Positions 11,709 through 22,803 of a stretch of 64,000 nt of DNA are shown here, in pieces (positions within the stretch are counted from its first letter, which is position 1; each line of letters starts with the position of its first letter). Both the position numbers and the translations under genes were made by a program. Under the pieces are notes generated by a model. It searched no databases, was not told the DNA's origin, and saw only the letters and a list, made by a program, of their open reading frames with translations. The DNA is from Diplosphaera chodatii (lineage: Eukaryota > Chlorophyta > Trebouxiophyceae > Prasiolales > Stichococcaceae). The stretch spans positions 496,001 through 560,000 of the forward strand of contig JAALGY010000057.1 in NCBI GenBank assembly GCA_032358165.1, in the 5' to 3' direction.

Positions 11709-12817
11709 CAGGGACGTGCTGCAGGCGGGTGGCGACATCAGGCAGCAGGCAAGCATGGCTTCTCACCCTGTCCAGAGATCCGTTCACGACGCAGTCTTAC
11801 TTCACAAAGGTTGATCAGGAAGTCAGCGGAGATGATGGTCAAGTAAAAGGTCTGAGCGTGGCGGCAGCTCTGCACAAACAGCAGTACCCGGTGCAGGGCT
11901 CCAGAGAGGCTTGTTGGCGCCCGCACCCTGCTCGGTCACTCGGCACATGTTTCCCTGAGTTTGTGAGCCGCCAAGCCCGGGATTGCCACCCTGTGGTAGC
12001 GGGCATACCCCCAGCTTGCGTGCTGCCCATCGCGCTTGCCTGTCGCAAGTGCCCGCACAGCGGCACAACAGCAATGTTTGGCGATGTACACCGTGTGCTG
12101 GACCTGCTGCTCTGTCGAGATCCCTGAGCCGTCATAAAGGCGAAGCTCGGGCAGCTTGAAACCCCGCCACCCGAGTTGGATCGGCTCATACAGCACTGCT
12201 GCAGGGTTGCCCCTGGGCTCGGTGCCTGTCTTGCAGCTTGGGCGTGTTGGGGCCGTGCATGCGGTGTGGCGCCTGTGTGTGCTCCTGGGGCTTTGGGCCG
12301 TGGTGATGCCGCCAGCGAATGATCCAAATCTAAGTGCTGATCCGCAAATATGCTGTGTTCGACGTTCCATGTGTCACGTACTAGCATACCAAGCTGGTCG
12401 AATCAAGTGAGGGTTCCGTCTGCATGCAGGCAGCCTGGCATCAGTGGCGTGACGGGTATAATCAGCGGGGTGGGTGTGAACCCGCATGGGATATGACACA
12501 TATCAGGGTCTGTAGGCGCAAGCCAACAGCAGCATAGCATGTATGGGAAGTTGAGCCTGAATCTGCTAATATGTCTGTCGCAGTGCAGCGCAGACATACC
12601 TGGTCCTGTAAATGTCTGAATGGTGCGATTATCAGTACTGTACATGCTCAAACTCTTCTCAGCATGGGCTGACTGGCCTTGACTGAAGCGGATGTCTGGT
12701 AGCTACATATGGCTGCAGCAAGAAAGCTTGCTATAAGTTAAGCATGCCACATCACTGATCCTCCAGCTCCCGTCCTCGCCTTGGTTGGGCTGGACACTAA
12801 AAGCGGCTGTCCTCTCA
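11709..12817. other. Convergent intergenic region, no gene supported
   Basis: 1.1 kb between two converging genes. Minus-strand open frames of 144-182 codons (for example 11839-12387) are Ser/Pro/Ala-rich, have no recognisable motif and show no exon-intron pattern. It probably contains both 3' UTRs. Confidence 0.45.
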
Positions 12818-15294
12818 TCAGGACGTGCGCTTGTGCAGCTGCGGGTGCAGCGGCTTGATTGGCATGCGTGACAGCCCGGCCAGCTTGAATGATGACCCTG
12901 CAGAGCAATCGGCACGAGTTCTATGTATGTCACAGTCAGGTTGTCTGATAACGATCAGTGATATGCTGCTGGACCCGGGACTTCCAGCCTGAAGCAGGAC
13001 ACAAGTGTGCTGTAGATGCCACACACATGTGACGCTGCACACAGGGTGTATGCGCCAACACATGCTGCACCTGAGCGTTGCTTAGGCAGGCTGCCACGCT
13101 GGCCGCTGCTCTGCTTCCTGCTGCCGTTGCTGTGCTTTGCAAGGGCCGCCGGTGCGCTGTCAATCAGGGGCGAGCTGAATGCTTTGGCGCCACTTGCCAC
13201 CTGCCTGCTTCCCGCTGCCTTGCCACTGCCTGGTGCTGCGGCAGGGCTGTCAAACTTGCGCAGGATGCTGACTGGTCGGTTCTGGCCTGTGCATGGAGGC
13301 AGGCCATGCCATCAGGAGACATTGTACGGAATAGTGCATTGTTTCTCAACGGGCTGGTAACCAGTTCAACCGCGTGGTGATACAGACAGCGCACCTGCTT
13401 GCATGAGCACACATGCTGGGATGTGTGATCTAGCCGGGCTGATATGCTTGCCGAGAGCCGCCAGCAGTGATGATTGCAGTGGTGTCTGGGAGGCGCCCGA
13501 CCTGCACATGTGCATGCTGTATACAGTCACATCCTATCACTGATCCTCACGAGTTTTGTGGCTACATTTGCCGAGGGCATTGGAGCTGAAAGCCAAGCGG
13601 AAGGCGCTGTTGAGCACGTCACAGAAGGCAGGCCAGAAGCTGACCGCACCCTGAGCTGCACTGGCTGGGACTCTTGTCCGCTACTTGTTTGAGCTGAGGC
13701 TCTCCCCCTATAGCAAGCAATGCCATGTTTTGCGGACATCTCACATAGTTGTGCTGTAACCTGCTTGACAATCAGTACGGTATAGTGTTAGGAACGAGGC
13801 TACAATGATGCAGCAGATGCAGGGCAGATATGGTGCAGGCACATGCTGGCACCTGGTGTGGCAAATCCGGTGTCACGCTGTGGTGCAGCTGAAAGGCGCT
13901 CCTGCGATTTGTGTGGCTGCTGGCTTGCTGTACCTGAGGAGTTGGCTGGCCTCTTGCACTGCTTCTTGCCCTGCTTGCTGGCCTTGCTTGCCGTCAATGC
14001 GACTGGCAGTGTTGCCTGCTTTGCAGCCTCTCTTGCAGACTGCATGCAACAAGCATGCATGTCCTGGCAAACAGCCTTCAGCATGAAAGTGGTCAACATG
14101 ATCCACTGAATTGTAACAGCATTGCGATACCTTCTTGTGTGCCTTCCTCTGGGCTCGCCTGGCTGCCTTTGCCGCTGCCTTTGCTGCAAGCTGCGCATCT
14201 GTGATCACCTGCGTATCTGCTGCTGGCGACCCTGCTGCAACCTGCACAGGCCCCTGATCAGGTACTGCATCTGGCTCGGGTGCTGGTTCAGGCTCAGCAT
14301 CGTCGAATCCTGCTGGTTGTGCCGTCACACCAGTGCCTGTGCTGCTACCGGGGCCAATTGGAGCCGCCTCTGCTGCAGCGCCTCCAGACGCATCTGCCTC
14401 TGCTGCCACAACCTCGTCTGCAGCACGCTCCACTGCTGCCGCTGTTGCTGCTTCCGGTCCCATGGTCTGAGGAGCAGGGGTGCGTGCCCGCTTGCTGCTG
14501 CGCATGCCCTTCTGCCGCTGCTGCCCGGCTGACTCTTTGCTGCGGGGCCGCTTTCTACTGCCGGCACTGCCTCGTCTTGCTGCCCGCTGCAGCAGCACGA
14601 AAAGTACTTTCTGCATTTGCACGCTTACACGTGCACACGAAACACCACAGTATGGGCTGCATCTGAGTCGTGCTGCTTTGCTGCCGTGCTGTGCCATCTC
14701 AACATGTGTGTGCAAGAGTCCAGAGCGCACGGCATCGAGTCAGATGACGGAAACATGGCCGCATGAGGTGCACGAAACTCACATCCGACTTGCGCAGCGT
14801 CCGGTCGTCACCCTCGTGTGCACTGTCGTCCCCGCCGTCCAGCGCTGCATGCGCATCCGCTGGGCTGTGATTCGTATCTGCTGCCTCACTCCTGGCGCTC
14901 TCCTGCCGCTGTTTTGCAGACGCGCTCTTTGTGCCGCTGCCGCGCTTGGCATCTCCACTGCTGCGCCTGGCACTGCCGCGCCCACTGCCCGTGCGCTTTC
15001 TGCCAAAGTTGAACGGCACATTTAGGCCCTTTGACGGAGGCACTCCAATCATCATGCATGCTGTTTAACATGAGTCCTGCACGGTGTGCAACACACTGCA
15101 CGATGACGACACAGTGTCCCATTTGGATCGTGAGTGCTGCACATGCAAGTGAGTGTGAGCATCACGCACTTGCGGCGTGAAGTGCCGAAGTCGAGCCCAT
15201 CATCGTCAGACTCGGGCAGCTGCGACAGGCTGCTGTCGATGTAGTCTTCGTAGTTGGGCTGCGCCTCACGCTGCCTGGGCAGCAGGCAACGCAC
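12818..15294 (-). CDS. Basic nuclear protein, RAD51AP1-like
   Basis: About seven exons with consistent phases. The N-terminal exon (ATG at 15294) reads QPNYEDYIDSSLSQLPESDD then DGLDF. It runs via RRKKR into a Ser/Gly/Arg-rich exon (14750-15015) and a long exon with KRPRSKES, Ala/Glu-rich sequence and LAAKAAAKAARRAQRKAHKK (about 14130-14600). Then follow SAREAAKQATLPV with a Lys/Ser run, GAVSFWPAFCDVLNSAFRLA (about 13560-13665), RPVSILRKFDSPAA (about 13075-13290) and the final FKLAGLSRMPIKPLHP (stop 12818-12820). RAD51AP1 has an N-terminal NYxxF...SDDDF motif and ends with LGLSRxxRVKPLHP; both ends match here, with a Lys/Arg-rich middle. That family binds DNA and RAD51 in homologous recombination. 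Orthology is my inference; the middle is too biased to judge. The start could lie further upstream. Confidence 0.5.
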
Positions 15295-15353
15295 AAGTCA
15301 GCACGTATTATACTTGAGGCCCGAGAGGCAAGGCCTGTGGTGTTCACGCAGGC

Positions 15354-15390
15354 TGCATGCATGCATGCATGCATGCATGCATGCATGCAT
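15354..15390. repeat. (TGCA)n microsatellite
   Basis: About nine perfect TGCA units, a self-complementary tetranucleotide, just upstream of the 15294 start codon of the RAD51AP1-like gene. Its length probably varies between strains. Confidence 0.9.
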
Positions 15391-15489
15391 ATATGTGGAT
15401 GTTGGTGAACATGAGCAAGCATGGACTTCCTGCTAGCTTGACATTCTACGCAGATTAGGCATTTGGCACAGCCACTCCAATCTCCTTTC

Positions 15490-16012
15490 TCAGTGGGAGA
15501 CTCTTAAATGCAGGAATGGCATCTCGAAACCTTTGTCAAAATCCTGCTCCAAGCTTGCACCTGGTGCGACGGCCGCCCCATTGCTCGGGCACTTCTGGCA
15601 ACACTGCTGGCGATCGTGGCTGTGGTTGCGGATCGTCTGCCCTGCTGGGACTGCTGACCTGACTGGGAGCTGTTTTGAAGCTGTCTCCGCTGCTCGGGAC
15701 TGGCTGTGGGGCAAGACCAGCTGCACAGTGATGAAGCGGCACTGCTGGCGTCTGTCCATCGCCAGACTCATGGCTGCAATGTTGGCCTCCATCCGCGCCG
15801 TCACCGCCGACCTCGCCACTCGAGGCGCCGTTGGTCTGGTAGCAGTCGGTGGGAACGTGATGAGCTGTCGTTGCCGCTTTCGCAGCCACCACTGACTCTG
15901 CTATGCATTGCGCAGGTCGTGAGGCGCTGGACGGCGGTGCCCCACCTTCCAGCTGCAGCATTGTGCCTTTGGGTGCTCGTCTGAGCTGCTCGATATGTTC
16001 GTTGACCGTCAT
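15490..16012 (-). CDS. Uncharacterised small gene, tentative
   Basis: A minus-strand frame starts MTVNEHIEQLRRAPKGTMLQ at 16012, which looks like genuine helical protein, and could extend upstream as RFAATESTCDAAAAARFAGM. A GTGGGG donor after LEG and an acceptor near 15895 allow an in-frame join to a Ser/Pro/Gly-rich stretch ending at 15536. Another frame of the same stretch contains TARMEANIAAMSLAMDRR and ends LEQDFDKGFEMPFLHL at 15490. I cannot decide which frame is used, or whether these exons are the 5' part of the RAD51AP1-like gene. No family is recognised. Confidence 0.25.
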
Positions 16013-16579
16013 GCCGGCAAACCTGGCTGCAGCTGCGGCGTCACAGGTTGACTCTGTGGCAGCAAATCTGCTGAACAGGTGCTAACGCGATGTGATCGCA
16101 TACGTTGAGATCGTGCATGCACAGAGCTAGCCAAGATTTACATAGCTGCTGCAGTGGCTGCGGAACAGGCTGTGCTCGTGTCGACCTCGAGTCAGATCGA
16201 AGGATATCAGCTTGTAACGGTTATGCCTCCATTCTGCTGTCCAACGCCGTCAGTGGGATCAGCTAAGCCTAAAATGGACTCTCTGGCTGTGTAACATATC
16301 TAATGCATGGCGATCGAGGTGTGGCGCGCAGCACAGCAGCGCAGCGCAGCATGCATGACAGCTAGGGTTTGTGAGGAAACGAAAGGCAGAAAACAATTGG
16401 GAGTTTGGGACCTCGGAGCAATATTGCCCCAGTGAGCAAATGTGGCTTGCACAGGATGATGTAGGTCATGGCAGCATTTTCAGACGCTCAGGCGTTGCTG
16501 GCAGACTGCGATCAGTTCAGCACTGGAGGTTATGCGATGATCTGGCCATTGCACGCTCCGCCGGCTGCTGGCTGTCGCC
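16013..16579. other. Intergenic region, no gene supported
   Basis: It lies between the KH gene's 3' end and the next minus-strand gene. A minus-strand TGTAA (plus-strand TTACA, 16138-16142) could be a polyadenylation signal for the KH gene. Nothing else is recognised. Confidence 0.4.
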
Positions 16580-19500
16580 TCAGTACATTGACGGCGCGAC
16601 GCCGGTGCCTGCGGCCAGCTGGTAGGGCTCTAGAAGCGCCTCAGCCGCTGAAATCTGCGTCAGCATCGGCTGGATTCAGCTTCTGGCCATGCAGCAAGCA
16701 GTCACCTGTTTGGCAAGAGCTGCCAAACAGTTGACTGCAATGGGGTCCCGCCGCTGTTGACGTGACACAGGATCGAATGCAGCAGTTCATGCTACCCGAG
16801 TTTGTAGCCAATTATTAGCCAAGTAGCCAATTGAACCACTACATAGGACCCAGTGCATCAAAATGTACCTGCTCCAGGGTGCCGGTGCACTCGACAACCC
16901 GCTGCGCAGGGTTGCTGGGGTCTGGATCGTGCACCTGCAGGCCCAAAGAGCGAGTGGCTTGTTGTTCATAGGCAAAACGCACGCTTAGAGCAGGGGTGAG
17001 TTCCGTCCGCTTCTCACCTCCCAGACAAAGCCTGCGTCAGAGCAGCGGTGACACAACAGCTGCAACAGCTGCGAGTATGCCCGCATGCTGCCATCACCTT
17101 GATGCGGGCGCCGCTGGTCTGCCGGATGCGGTTGATGTTGCTGCCCTGGCCGCCGATGATGCTGCCCACCTGGTCGTTCGGCACCTGCAGTTGCGCATAT
17201 CATATGGTGAAAATGCTGAAGCCATGTCACGTGCCTACGTGCCTCCTAAAGAATGCTTGAACAACCGTGCGAGGCGAGTGTCTGGTCTCGCATGAGGGTT
17301 CAGGACGATGTGGCCCCACCATGATGTTTTTGGTGACGACGCCAGGGCCCGCTGGGCCGCCAGAGCCGGGCGGCACATAGCCCCCGCCACCACCCATCGG
17401 CGCCCCATGCGCCCTTGCTGTGAGGCCGCCTGCCTGCGGCCCCGGCGGCAGCCCTGCAGCAAGCGATATCCCATGTTTGTCCACCTCAAGGTGCCAGTGC
17501 AACCTTGCGGTCTTGCTGCCCAGGGTTGTGTGCCAGCGTGCTAGCAATGACGCCGCAGCCAGGGCTCTGATTCTCCTGAGATGTTGTTGGCATCATAAGG
17601 TGCCAATGGCCTGCAGTTCTGCAGCTTGGCAATGCCATATTTGGGACAAGCTCGCGACTCCGCAGTGCACTTGCACCTGTCTGAATGGCATGAACGACCG
17701 AGATGCCACCCACCTGTTATCCTGGACAACGAGGGAGGGCAGCCGCCGGGCTTCTCCTTCGGCGGATTCGCCCGAATGATCTTGCTGCACTCGCCCAGCG
17801 CTTTTGCCAGCGCGAGGGGCTGCCCTACCATCCTGCAGTACAGAAGCAGCATTTCATCTGCTATGCGTGGGTTGATTTTCGTGTGATATGCGCCCTGCCA
17901 TGTTTCAGCTTTGTTGAGAGATGTTGACAGCATGGCTTGACAGAAGTACAGCTGACGCACTGCCGATCAGATGACCAGCAGGGGCATGATAGTCCGTTCA
18001 AAGCTTGGTAGCACAGCAACTCTCAAACCGGAGAAGGGCACGCACTGCACTACACGGTCATTGGAGAGTGCGCAGGGCGGCAGCTCATCCGGCGGCAGGA
18101 TCTTGATGTGCGACCCGCTGATGTCCCTGATCTCCTTGATCTGCACACCTGATCTGCGCGGCGGTAAAGAGGACCGTTCTTCCTCAGTCTGTTGGCCTTG
18201 CTGTGCTGCTCGGCAAGATGTGGCAATGCACAAGGTGGTCTGACCTCTGTGGCATGCAATCGCCCAACCTGCAGCCTCGTGGTACAGCAGGCAGACAGGG
18301 GCATTCTGTGCCCTTTGAGAGGGCTACATGCGCAGTGCCCATTGCGGCACTCACTTGCCAATGATGCTGCCAGCCTGCGAGTGGCACACCAGCATCCGCG
18401 TGAGGATGCCCTGCGGTTGCCCAGGCGCTGCGGGGATTGGCTCCTCCCCCTCGATGACTCTCCGATGCACCTCAAAGAGGCCCAGCTGCAGATGTGCAAA
18501 TGGGCAATGTCATGAGTGGATTTTGCAGTGACTGCCTAATCGCCAGGGCCGATGCGCTCTACTTTGCTCCTAGGACGTCTGCAAGCTCCGCTGGCAACAC
18601 AAATGCAGCCGTGCAGGTTGCCCTGCTGGTCATGCGTGAAGCCAATGGATCAGGCATTGCGACAGACTCATGCTTGCACCATGCTGCTGTCGTGCTGCGC
18701 GCCATGGGGCTGGCTGAGACGCACCTCTGCCGCTATCCTATCCTGCGAGGGGTCGTCCGGCGAGGAGATGACCACAACCCGCTCATCCGCCCCCGGCACT
18801 GCCTCTATGATCCGCATCCTACACCCTGTCGCCTCCTTGATCTGCGGCCAGCAGCGCCTCGGTTCAGCACGCCTCGGCACATTCAGAACGCCATGCCATC
18901 CAACACGCTCAGCAAAGGGAAACCCTGCGGTGCGGCAGCTGCAGCAAACCACACCTCTTTGATGACGACGCCATGCTTGCCAATGATGGCGCCCACTCGT
19001 CGCACTGGCACCAGCAGCCGCAGCACCGTCTCCGGAGGCCCTCGCACACCCTCCTGCCGCTTAGGGTCGGGCAGGATCGCCTCGTTGCCGGTCTCCTCAA
19101 AGGAGCGCTTCATGCCTCCAGATGGCAGCATCCCAGTGCCAGGTGGCATGCTGCCTGGTGACATGGGCCCCATCGGTGGACCGCCGGGCACTGCTCCCAG
19201 TGGCACAGAGCTGCCTGGCGCTGCGTCCGGCGGCTGTGATGGGCAGCGATGCATGGCGTGAATACACTGTACTGAGCGGATGGCGCAGCGCGTCAAAGCA
19301 CTGTTTGATCCGCCAGCCCCAGCATGCGCATCACTTAGCACATTTGTAGCACCTCGTGAGCTCGGATGGAAGCGTGTGGCGTACGTCAGACATAAGCACC
19401 AGGCAAGTGTCAGCATGCTTGCATGTTGATCACTCACTGCGTAGGAGTTGTAGCCTCCCGCCGGTGGGCCGCCGTAGGGCTGCTGCAGCGGTGCTGCGCT

Positions 19501-19635
19501 GAGCTGCTGCGGCGGCGGTTGATAAGCATCCGGCGCAGGCTGCGCTTGATAAGGCTGCTGAGGTGGAGGACCTGATGCATACGGCTGCTGTGCATACTGG
19601 TGCTGCCCCGGCGGTGGCTGCCCATAGCCCGACAT
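16580..19635 (-). CDS. Triple-KH RNA-binding protein (PCBP/HEN4-like)
   Basis: The start at 19635 gives MSGYGQPPPGQHQYAQQPYA, a Gln/Pro/Tyr-rich low-complexity N-terminus. It continues PMGPMSPGSMPPG and MKRSFEETG. KH1 is RLLVPVRRVGAIIGKHGVVI, then IKEATGCRMRIIEAVPG and RVVVISSPDD. KH2 follows EVHRRVIEGEEPIPAAPGQP: RMLVCHSQAGSIIGK, split by an intron and completed by SGVQIKEIRDISGSHIKILP. KH3 is VPNDQVGSIIGGQGSNINRI then RQTSGARIK, continuing VHDPDPSNPAQRVVECTG. The last exon (16580-16654) reads ISAAEALLEPYQLAAGTG and ends with SMY-stop. The GxxG RNA-gripping loops are GKHG, GKSG and GGQG. This is the poly(C)-binding type of protein seen in plant HEN4, FLK and PEPPER, acting in mRNA processing or stability. 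The natural target is unknown. Confidence 0.87.
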
Positions 19636-20039
19636 GTTGTTGCTTTGTCACGTGTCGGATACGCTACATTTGCATAGTGAGAGCACTCGATTCGGATCGG
19701 TTCGCTCTTTGCTGGATCTCACCATATGACGACAATTTGCACATGGCTGCCTATGCTCATAAAATAGTTTGCAGACTTGCAGCTCTGTCACCATTCACAG
19801 TTTATTAAAGCACAGCACATCTGGTTGGTGGCGCAAGCAGCTCAAAGCATCATCGCGCCACAATCAGCCATCGTGTACCGCACAGTGTGCCAGCAAAGCT
19901 GCACGAAATTTGTGTGCGCAGCAGACCACTCAGAGCGCTACCTTGCAGCGTACAGGAGGTCCAACGCATGTGATCCGCAATACCGTAACTGCATTGACGC
20001 CACGGACAGCGGGCAACAGCGGCAGACCCAGGCGGCAGC
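19636..20039. promoter_or_regulatory. Divergent intergenic region of KH gene and CGR1
   Basis: 404 bp between opposite start codons, so it must contain both 5' UTRs and promoters. Two RNA-related genes share it. No specific element is identified. Confidence 0.4.
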
Positions 20040-21212
20040 ATGGCAGTGGCGTCAGATGTTCCAGTGCCGCCGCAGATGCCAGTGCCAGCCACCTACGACT
20101 TTCGGAACGCCAAGACGGCGCCCAAGGGGCACAAAGACAGGCGGAAACGGAAGCTCGACGACTACGCAGAGCTGGTGGGCCACCACAACTTGCTGGTCAC
20201 AGGGCGCAAGTGTGCTTGAGCATGGAGCAGCCGCCGCCCGATATGTGTAGTGACATGTCACCCAGCTTACATATACACCCCCTGGTTCCGTCCTAGAGAA
20301 GACCGCCGTGGCTGTGTCATTTGCAGGTGGCACAGGACGAGGCAGAGGCTGCGATGCGGGGAGACGAGGAGCTGCCAGCCGCCAACAGCCAGGCAGCCAA
20401 GCGTGTCAAACTAGCAAACAGGGTGGGCAGCCGTGTGCACTACACCTGACTGGGCCTGCCAAACAGCATGCCGTTCGTCGTGTCAGAAGGCTGGCGGTGG
20501 ATGCATTGCAACAGCAGCCGGCCTGCCTGGCAGGGAGTGGGACACTCCCACACTGTGAAGGGGCCATGGGCAGCCGCGGGCATGCACATGCGCATCTGCG
20601 AACAGCTGCTGTCCGGCTTGTCAGGTGTCTGGCAAAAACTGGAAGGCGCCCGCGCCGCGCATGAGCGCCACGGGCACCGCCAAGCTGAAGACCAGCTGGG
20701 AGCAGAAGATGGCGGCCAAGGCGGAGGCGGCGGTGTTCCGGGAGCAGAAGCAGGAGGCGCGGGCAGAGCACAATGCTAAGATTGCGGTGAGCGATGCACT
20801 TATCGTGTCAATGATAGTCATACACTGCTGCCAGCACCAGGGATGGCAGCATGTTGCCAGCCAGAGCTGCCAGTGCTAGTGGCGGTCAATCAGATTGTCT
20901 TGGTTGCAAAAGGGGCACACTACTGGTGATTTCGTCATGGGCATAAACATGAACAGCAAGCGGTGCGAGGGTCAGAAGCATAGTGACAGGCAGTACAGCT
21001 CAAGGTAGGGGTACTCAGCTGCTCCATCTGCAGCTGCTTTGTTCACATATCCTCAGGCGGAGCGGGAAAGGAGAAAGGCGGTAAAGGAGCGCAAGGAGGC
21101 CAATCAGAAGGCGGCGCACAAGGCAGTGGGCCAGAAGATCACCAAAGCATCGACACTGAAGCGCATGATGAAGAGCAAAAAGGGGCGGAAGAGCCTGGTC
21201 ACAACTGATTGA
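20040..21212 (+). CDS. CGR1: rRNA-processing protein CGR1 family
   Basis: Four exons. Exon 1 starts MAVASDVPVPPQMPVPATYD and continues KGHKDRRKRKLDDYAELVGH. Exon 2 is VAQDEAEAAMRGDEELPAAN with AAKRVKLANR. Exon 3 (from about 20624) carries the family core VSGKNWKAPAPRMS and TSWEQKMAAKAEAAVFREQK. Exon 4 (21058-21212) is AERERRKAVKERKEANQKAA, then VGQKITKASTLKRMMKSKKG, ending in TTD-stop. CGR1 (CCDC86 in animals) is a small nucleolar coiled-coil protein needed for 60S pre-rRNA processing. The GKxWK motif, the SWE.K motif and the Lys/Arg/Glu-rich helix followed by KITxxxxLKRMxKxKxGR match the family. The N-terminal extension before the core is algal-specific or unaligned. Confidence 0.85.
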
Positions 21213-21583
21213 GAGCATCCTCTGCTCATTAGGTATGACAGTTTGCCACGGGGAGGACGGTGTTGGCTTCAGCTTTCCACAGACAGGATATTCAGTCGAT
21301 ATCTGCATCAACTGTATGCTGCTCGAACAAGTTGTAGCGGCAACAAGTGTGTAAACCCCAGCAGAGCATCAAGACAGGCAAACCACAAGCCTGATGGCAC
21401 AGAGTATCAGAAGCAGAAGCAGTGTACATGCTAGCCCGACTGCCAGCAGAAGTCAAGCCACATAGGTATGCCATTCGACCGTCAACAACCCCAGCCTTGC
21501 ATTAGAGCTAGAGAAAGAAAACACGGGGTTTGTATTACCCACTCACACTGACCGCATTGCCTCGAAGGGAGGCCGTGTCATCC
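21213..21583. other. Convergent 3' region of CGR1 and urate oxidase
   Basis: 371 bp containing both 3' UTRs. TGTAA at 21350-21354 lies 138 nt after the CGR1 stop and is a good candidate polyadenylation signal. Confidence 0.45.
21350..21354 (+). promoter_or_regulatory. Candidate TGTAA polyadenylation signal of CGR1
   Basis: The pentanucleotide typical of green algal 3' ends, 138 nt after the stop at 21212. Confidence 0.4.
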
Positions 21584-22462
21584 TCACAGCTTGGAGTGCG
21601 GCTGCGCATCCTTACGTGTGACCATTGCCTCGATGTTGCCATGTGGCTCGCTCGTCGCAATGTACACGTCGTTCTCGAACTTGCTCGTCACCGGCGTGCA
21701 CGGCAAGAAGTGGATGTTGGGCAGATTGAAGAAGATGGAGTCCACTGCTGACACCTTGGCGAGCACTGCCTTGCCCATCTCCATGAGCGTGAACTGGACT
21801 GAAGGCGAGTACACGCCACCCTTGGGCGGCCCGTAGAACGCCTCCATGATGCCTGCCTTCACGCCGTTGTATGCCGCATCGTAATCCGCCACAAAGCCAC
21901 AGTACTTCCAGTTGGAAGTGATGGACGTGGCCACCATGCGCTCCCGCGTGTCGGGCAGCAGCGTGTACTTGTCGTGCAGAAACCCCTCGTATCCGCTCTG
22001 TGTCGTTTTCAACACCTTCCAGTCCTTCACGCCGCTGATGATCTCAGTTTTGCCGTCCTCGCTGACTGTCACGTAGGTTGTGCGCGTCTCTGTGCCTGCC
22101 AGTGAGTAACCATGGTCATGGGGCTTCCCACTCATCGTCACCCGCTCCCACGGCTTTTGCTCCACCCAGATCTTCGCTTTCGTCACCTCTGGGTATGTGG
22201 ACACAAAGTGCTTTCCGAGCGCAATGGCATACTCCTCTGCGCTGCACTTCTGGCTGCATTGCTTCGCAACATAGTACACCGTGTTTTTCTGAGTGTCCGT
22301 CGCCACCATGTTCTTGTTGCTGGCGGAGGTGTAGGCATGGGACATGTCACTCTCCAGCATGCTCTGCACCTGCCATTCCACGAAGTGATGGGTGCTGCCC
22401 TCTCGCCAGACACGGCCCAGCCTGACGCGGCCCTTACCATGGTGCTGCCACGCCAGGGACAT
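21584..22462 (-). CDS. UOX: Urate oxidase (uricase), peroxisomal
   Basis: A complete single exon of 292 residues. Uricase oxidises urate to 5-hydroxyisourate with O2 and no cofactor, in purine breakdown. Visible features are HHGKGRVRLGRVWREG near the N-terminus, NMVATDTQKNTVYYVAKQ holding the active-site Thr, SYPEV-like STYPEVTKAKIWVEQKPWER, SGVKDWKVLKTTQSGYEGFL, HDKYTLLPDTRERMVATSIT, and the C-terminal half VQFTLMEMGKAVLAKVSAVD with NIHFLP and NDVYIATSEPHGNIEA. The C-terminus is SKL, a canonical PTS1 peroxisome signal. Length and order match the tunnelling-fold family. It is the only clearly intronless gene here, although its neighbours are intron-dense. It faces cycloartenol synthase across a 341-bp divergent intergenic region. 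Confidence 0.96.
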   Translation of the reverse strand: MSLAWQHHGKGRVRLGRVWREGSTHHFVEWQVQSMLESDMSHAYTSASNKNMVATDTQKNTVYYVAKQCSQKCSAEEYAIALGKHFVSTYPEVTKAKIWVEQKPWERVTMSGKPHDHGYSLAGTETRTTYVTVSEDGKTEIISGVKDWKVLKTTQSGYEGFLHDKYTLLPDTRERMVATSITSNWKYCGFVADYDAAYNGVKAGIMEAFYGPPKGGVYSPSVQFTLMEMGKAVLAKVSAVDSIFFNLPNIHFLPCTPVTSKFENDVYIATSEPHGNIEAMVTRKDAQPHSKL

Positions 22463-22803
22463 GATCGCCAGCGGTCAGGTCTTTAATCAGCCTATATCCA
22501 TCGACATGTGGCACAACGTGCAACTGTGGACTGAAGCTCCGACGCCTCCTCCAGCGATCAGCTGCAACAAGCTTTAGTAATTGCCACATCATTTCGCCTC
22601 CGGGGGCTTGTGCTATTTGCTCCGTACCTCCGTTCTCGCGACCAGATATAGAAGAGCCGGGCAAAACCTATTGTAGCATGTGGAAGCACACACATACCTC
22701 ATCACGTTGTTCTGGCGATGCGCGGTTGCTGTAAACGCTTGTGATGTAGAGTGACAATCCCATCTGATCTGGTGGCCCGGGCACTTTGCAGCGTTGTCGC
22801 ACG
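22463..22803. promoter_or_regulatory. Divergent intergenic region of UOX and cycloartenol synthase
   Basis: 341 bp between opposed start codons. It must carry both promoters. No operator-like repeat stands out. Confidence 0.4.

Noticed and set aside
11839..12387. 182-codon minus-strand ORF in the convergent region after TMCO1
   Set aside because: No family-like sequence, no splice-consistent neighbours, biased composition.
15354..15390. TGCA repeat considered as a functional palindromic element
   Set aside because: A plain tetranucleotide microsatellite explains it.
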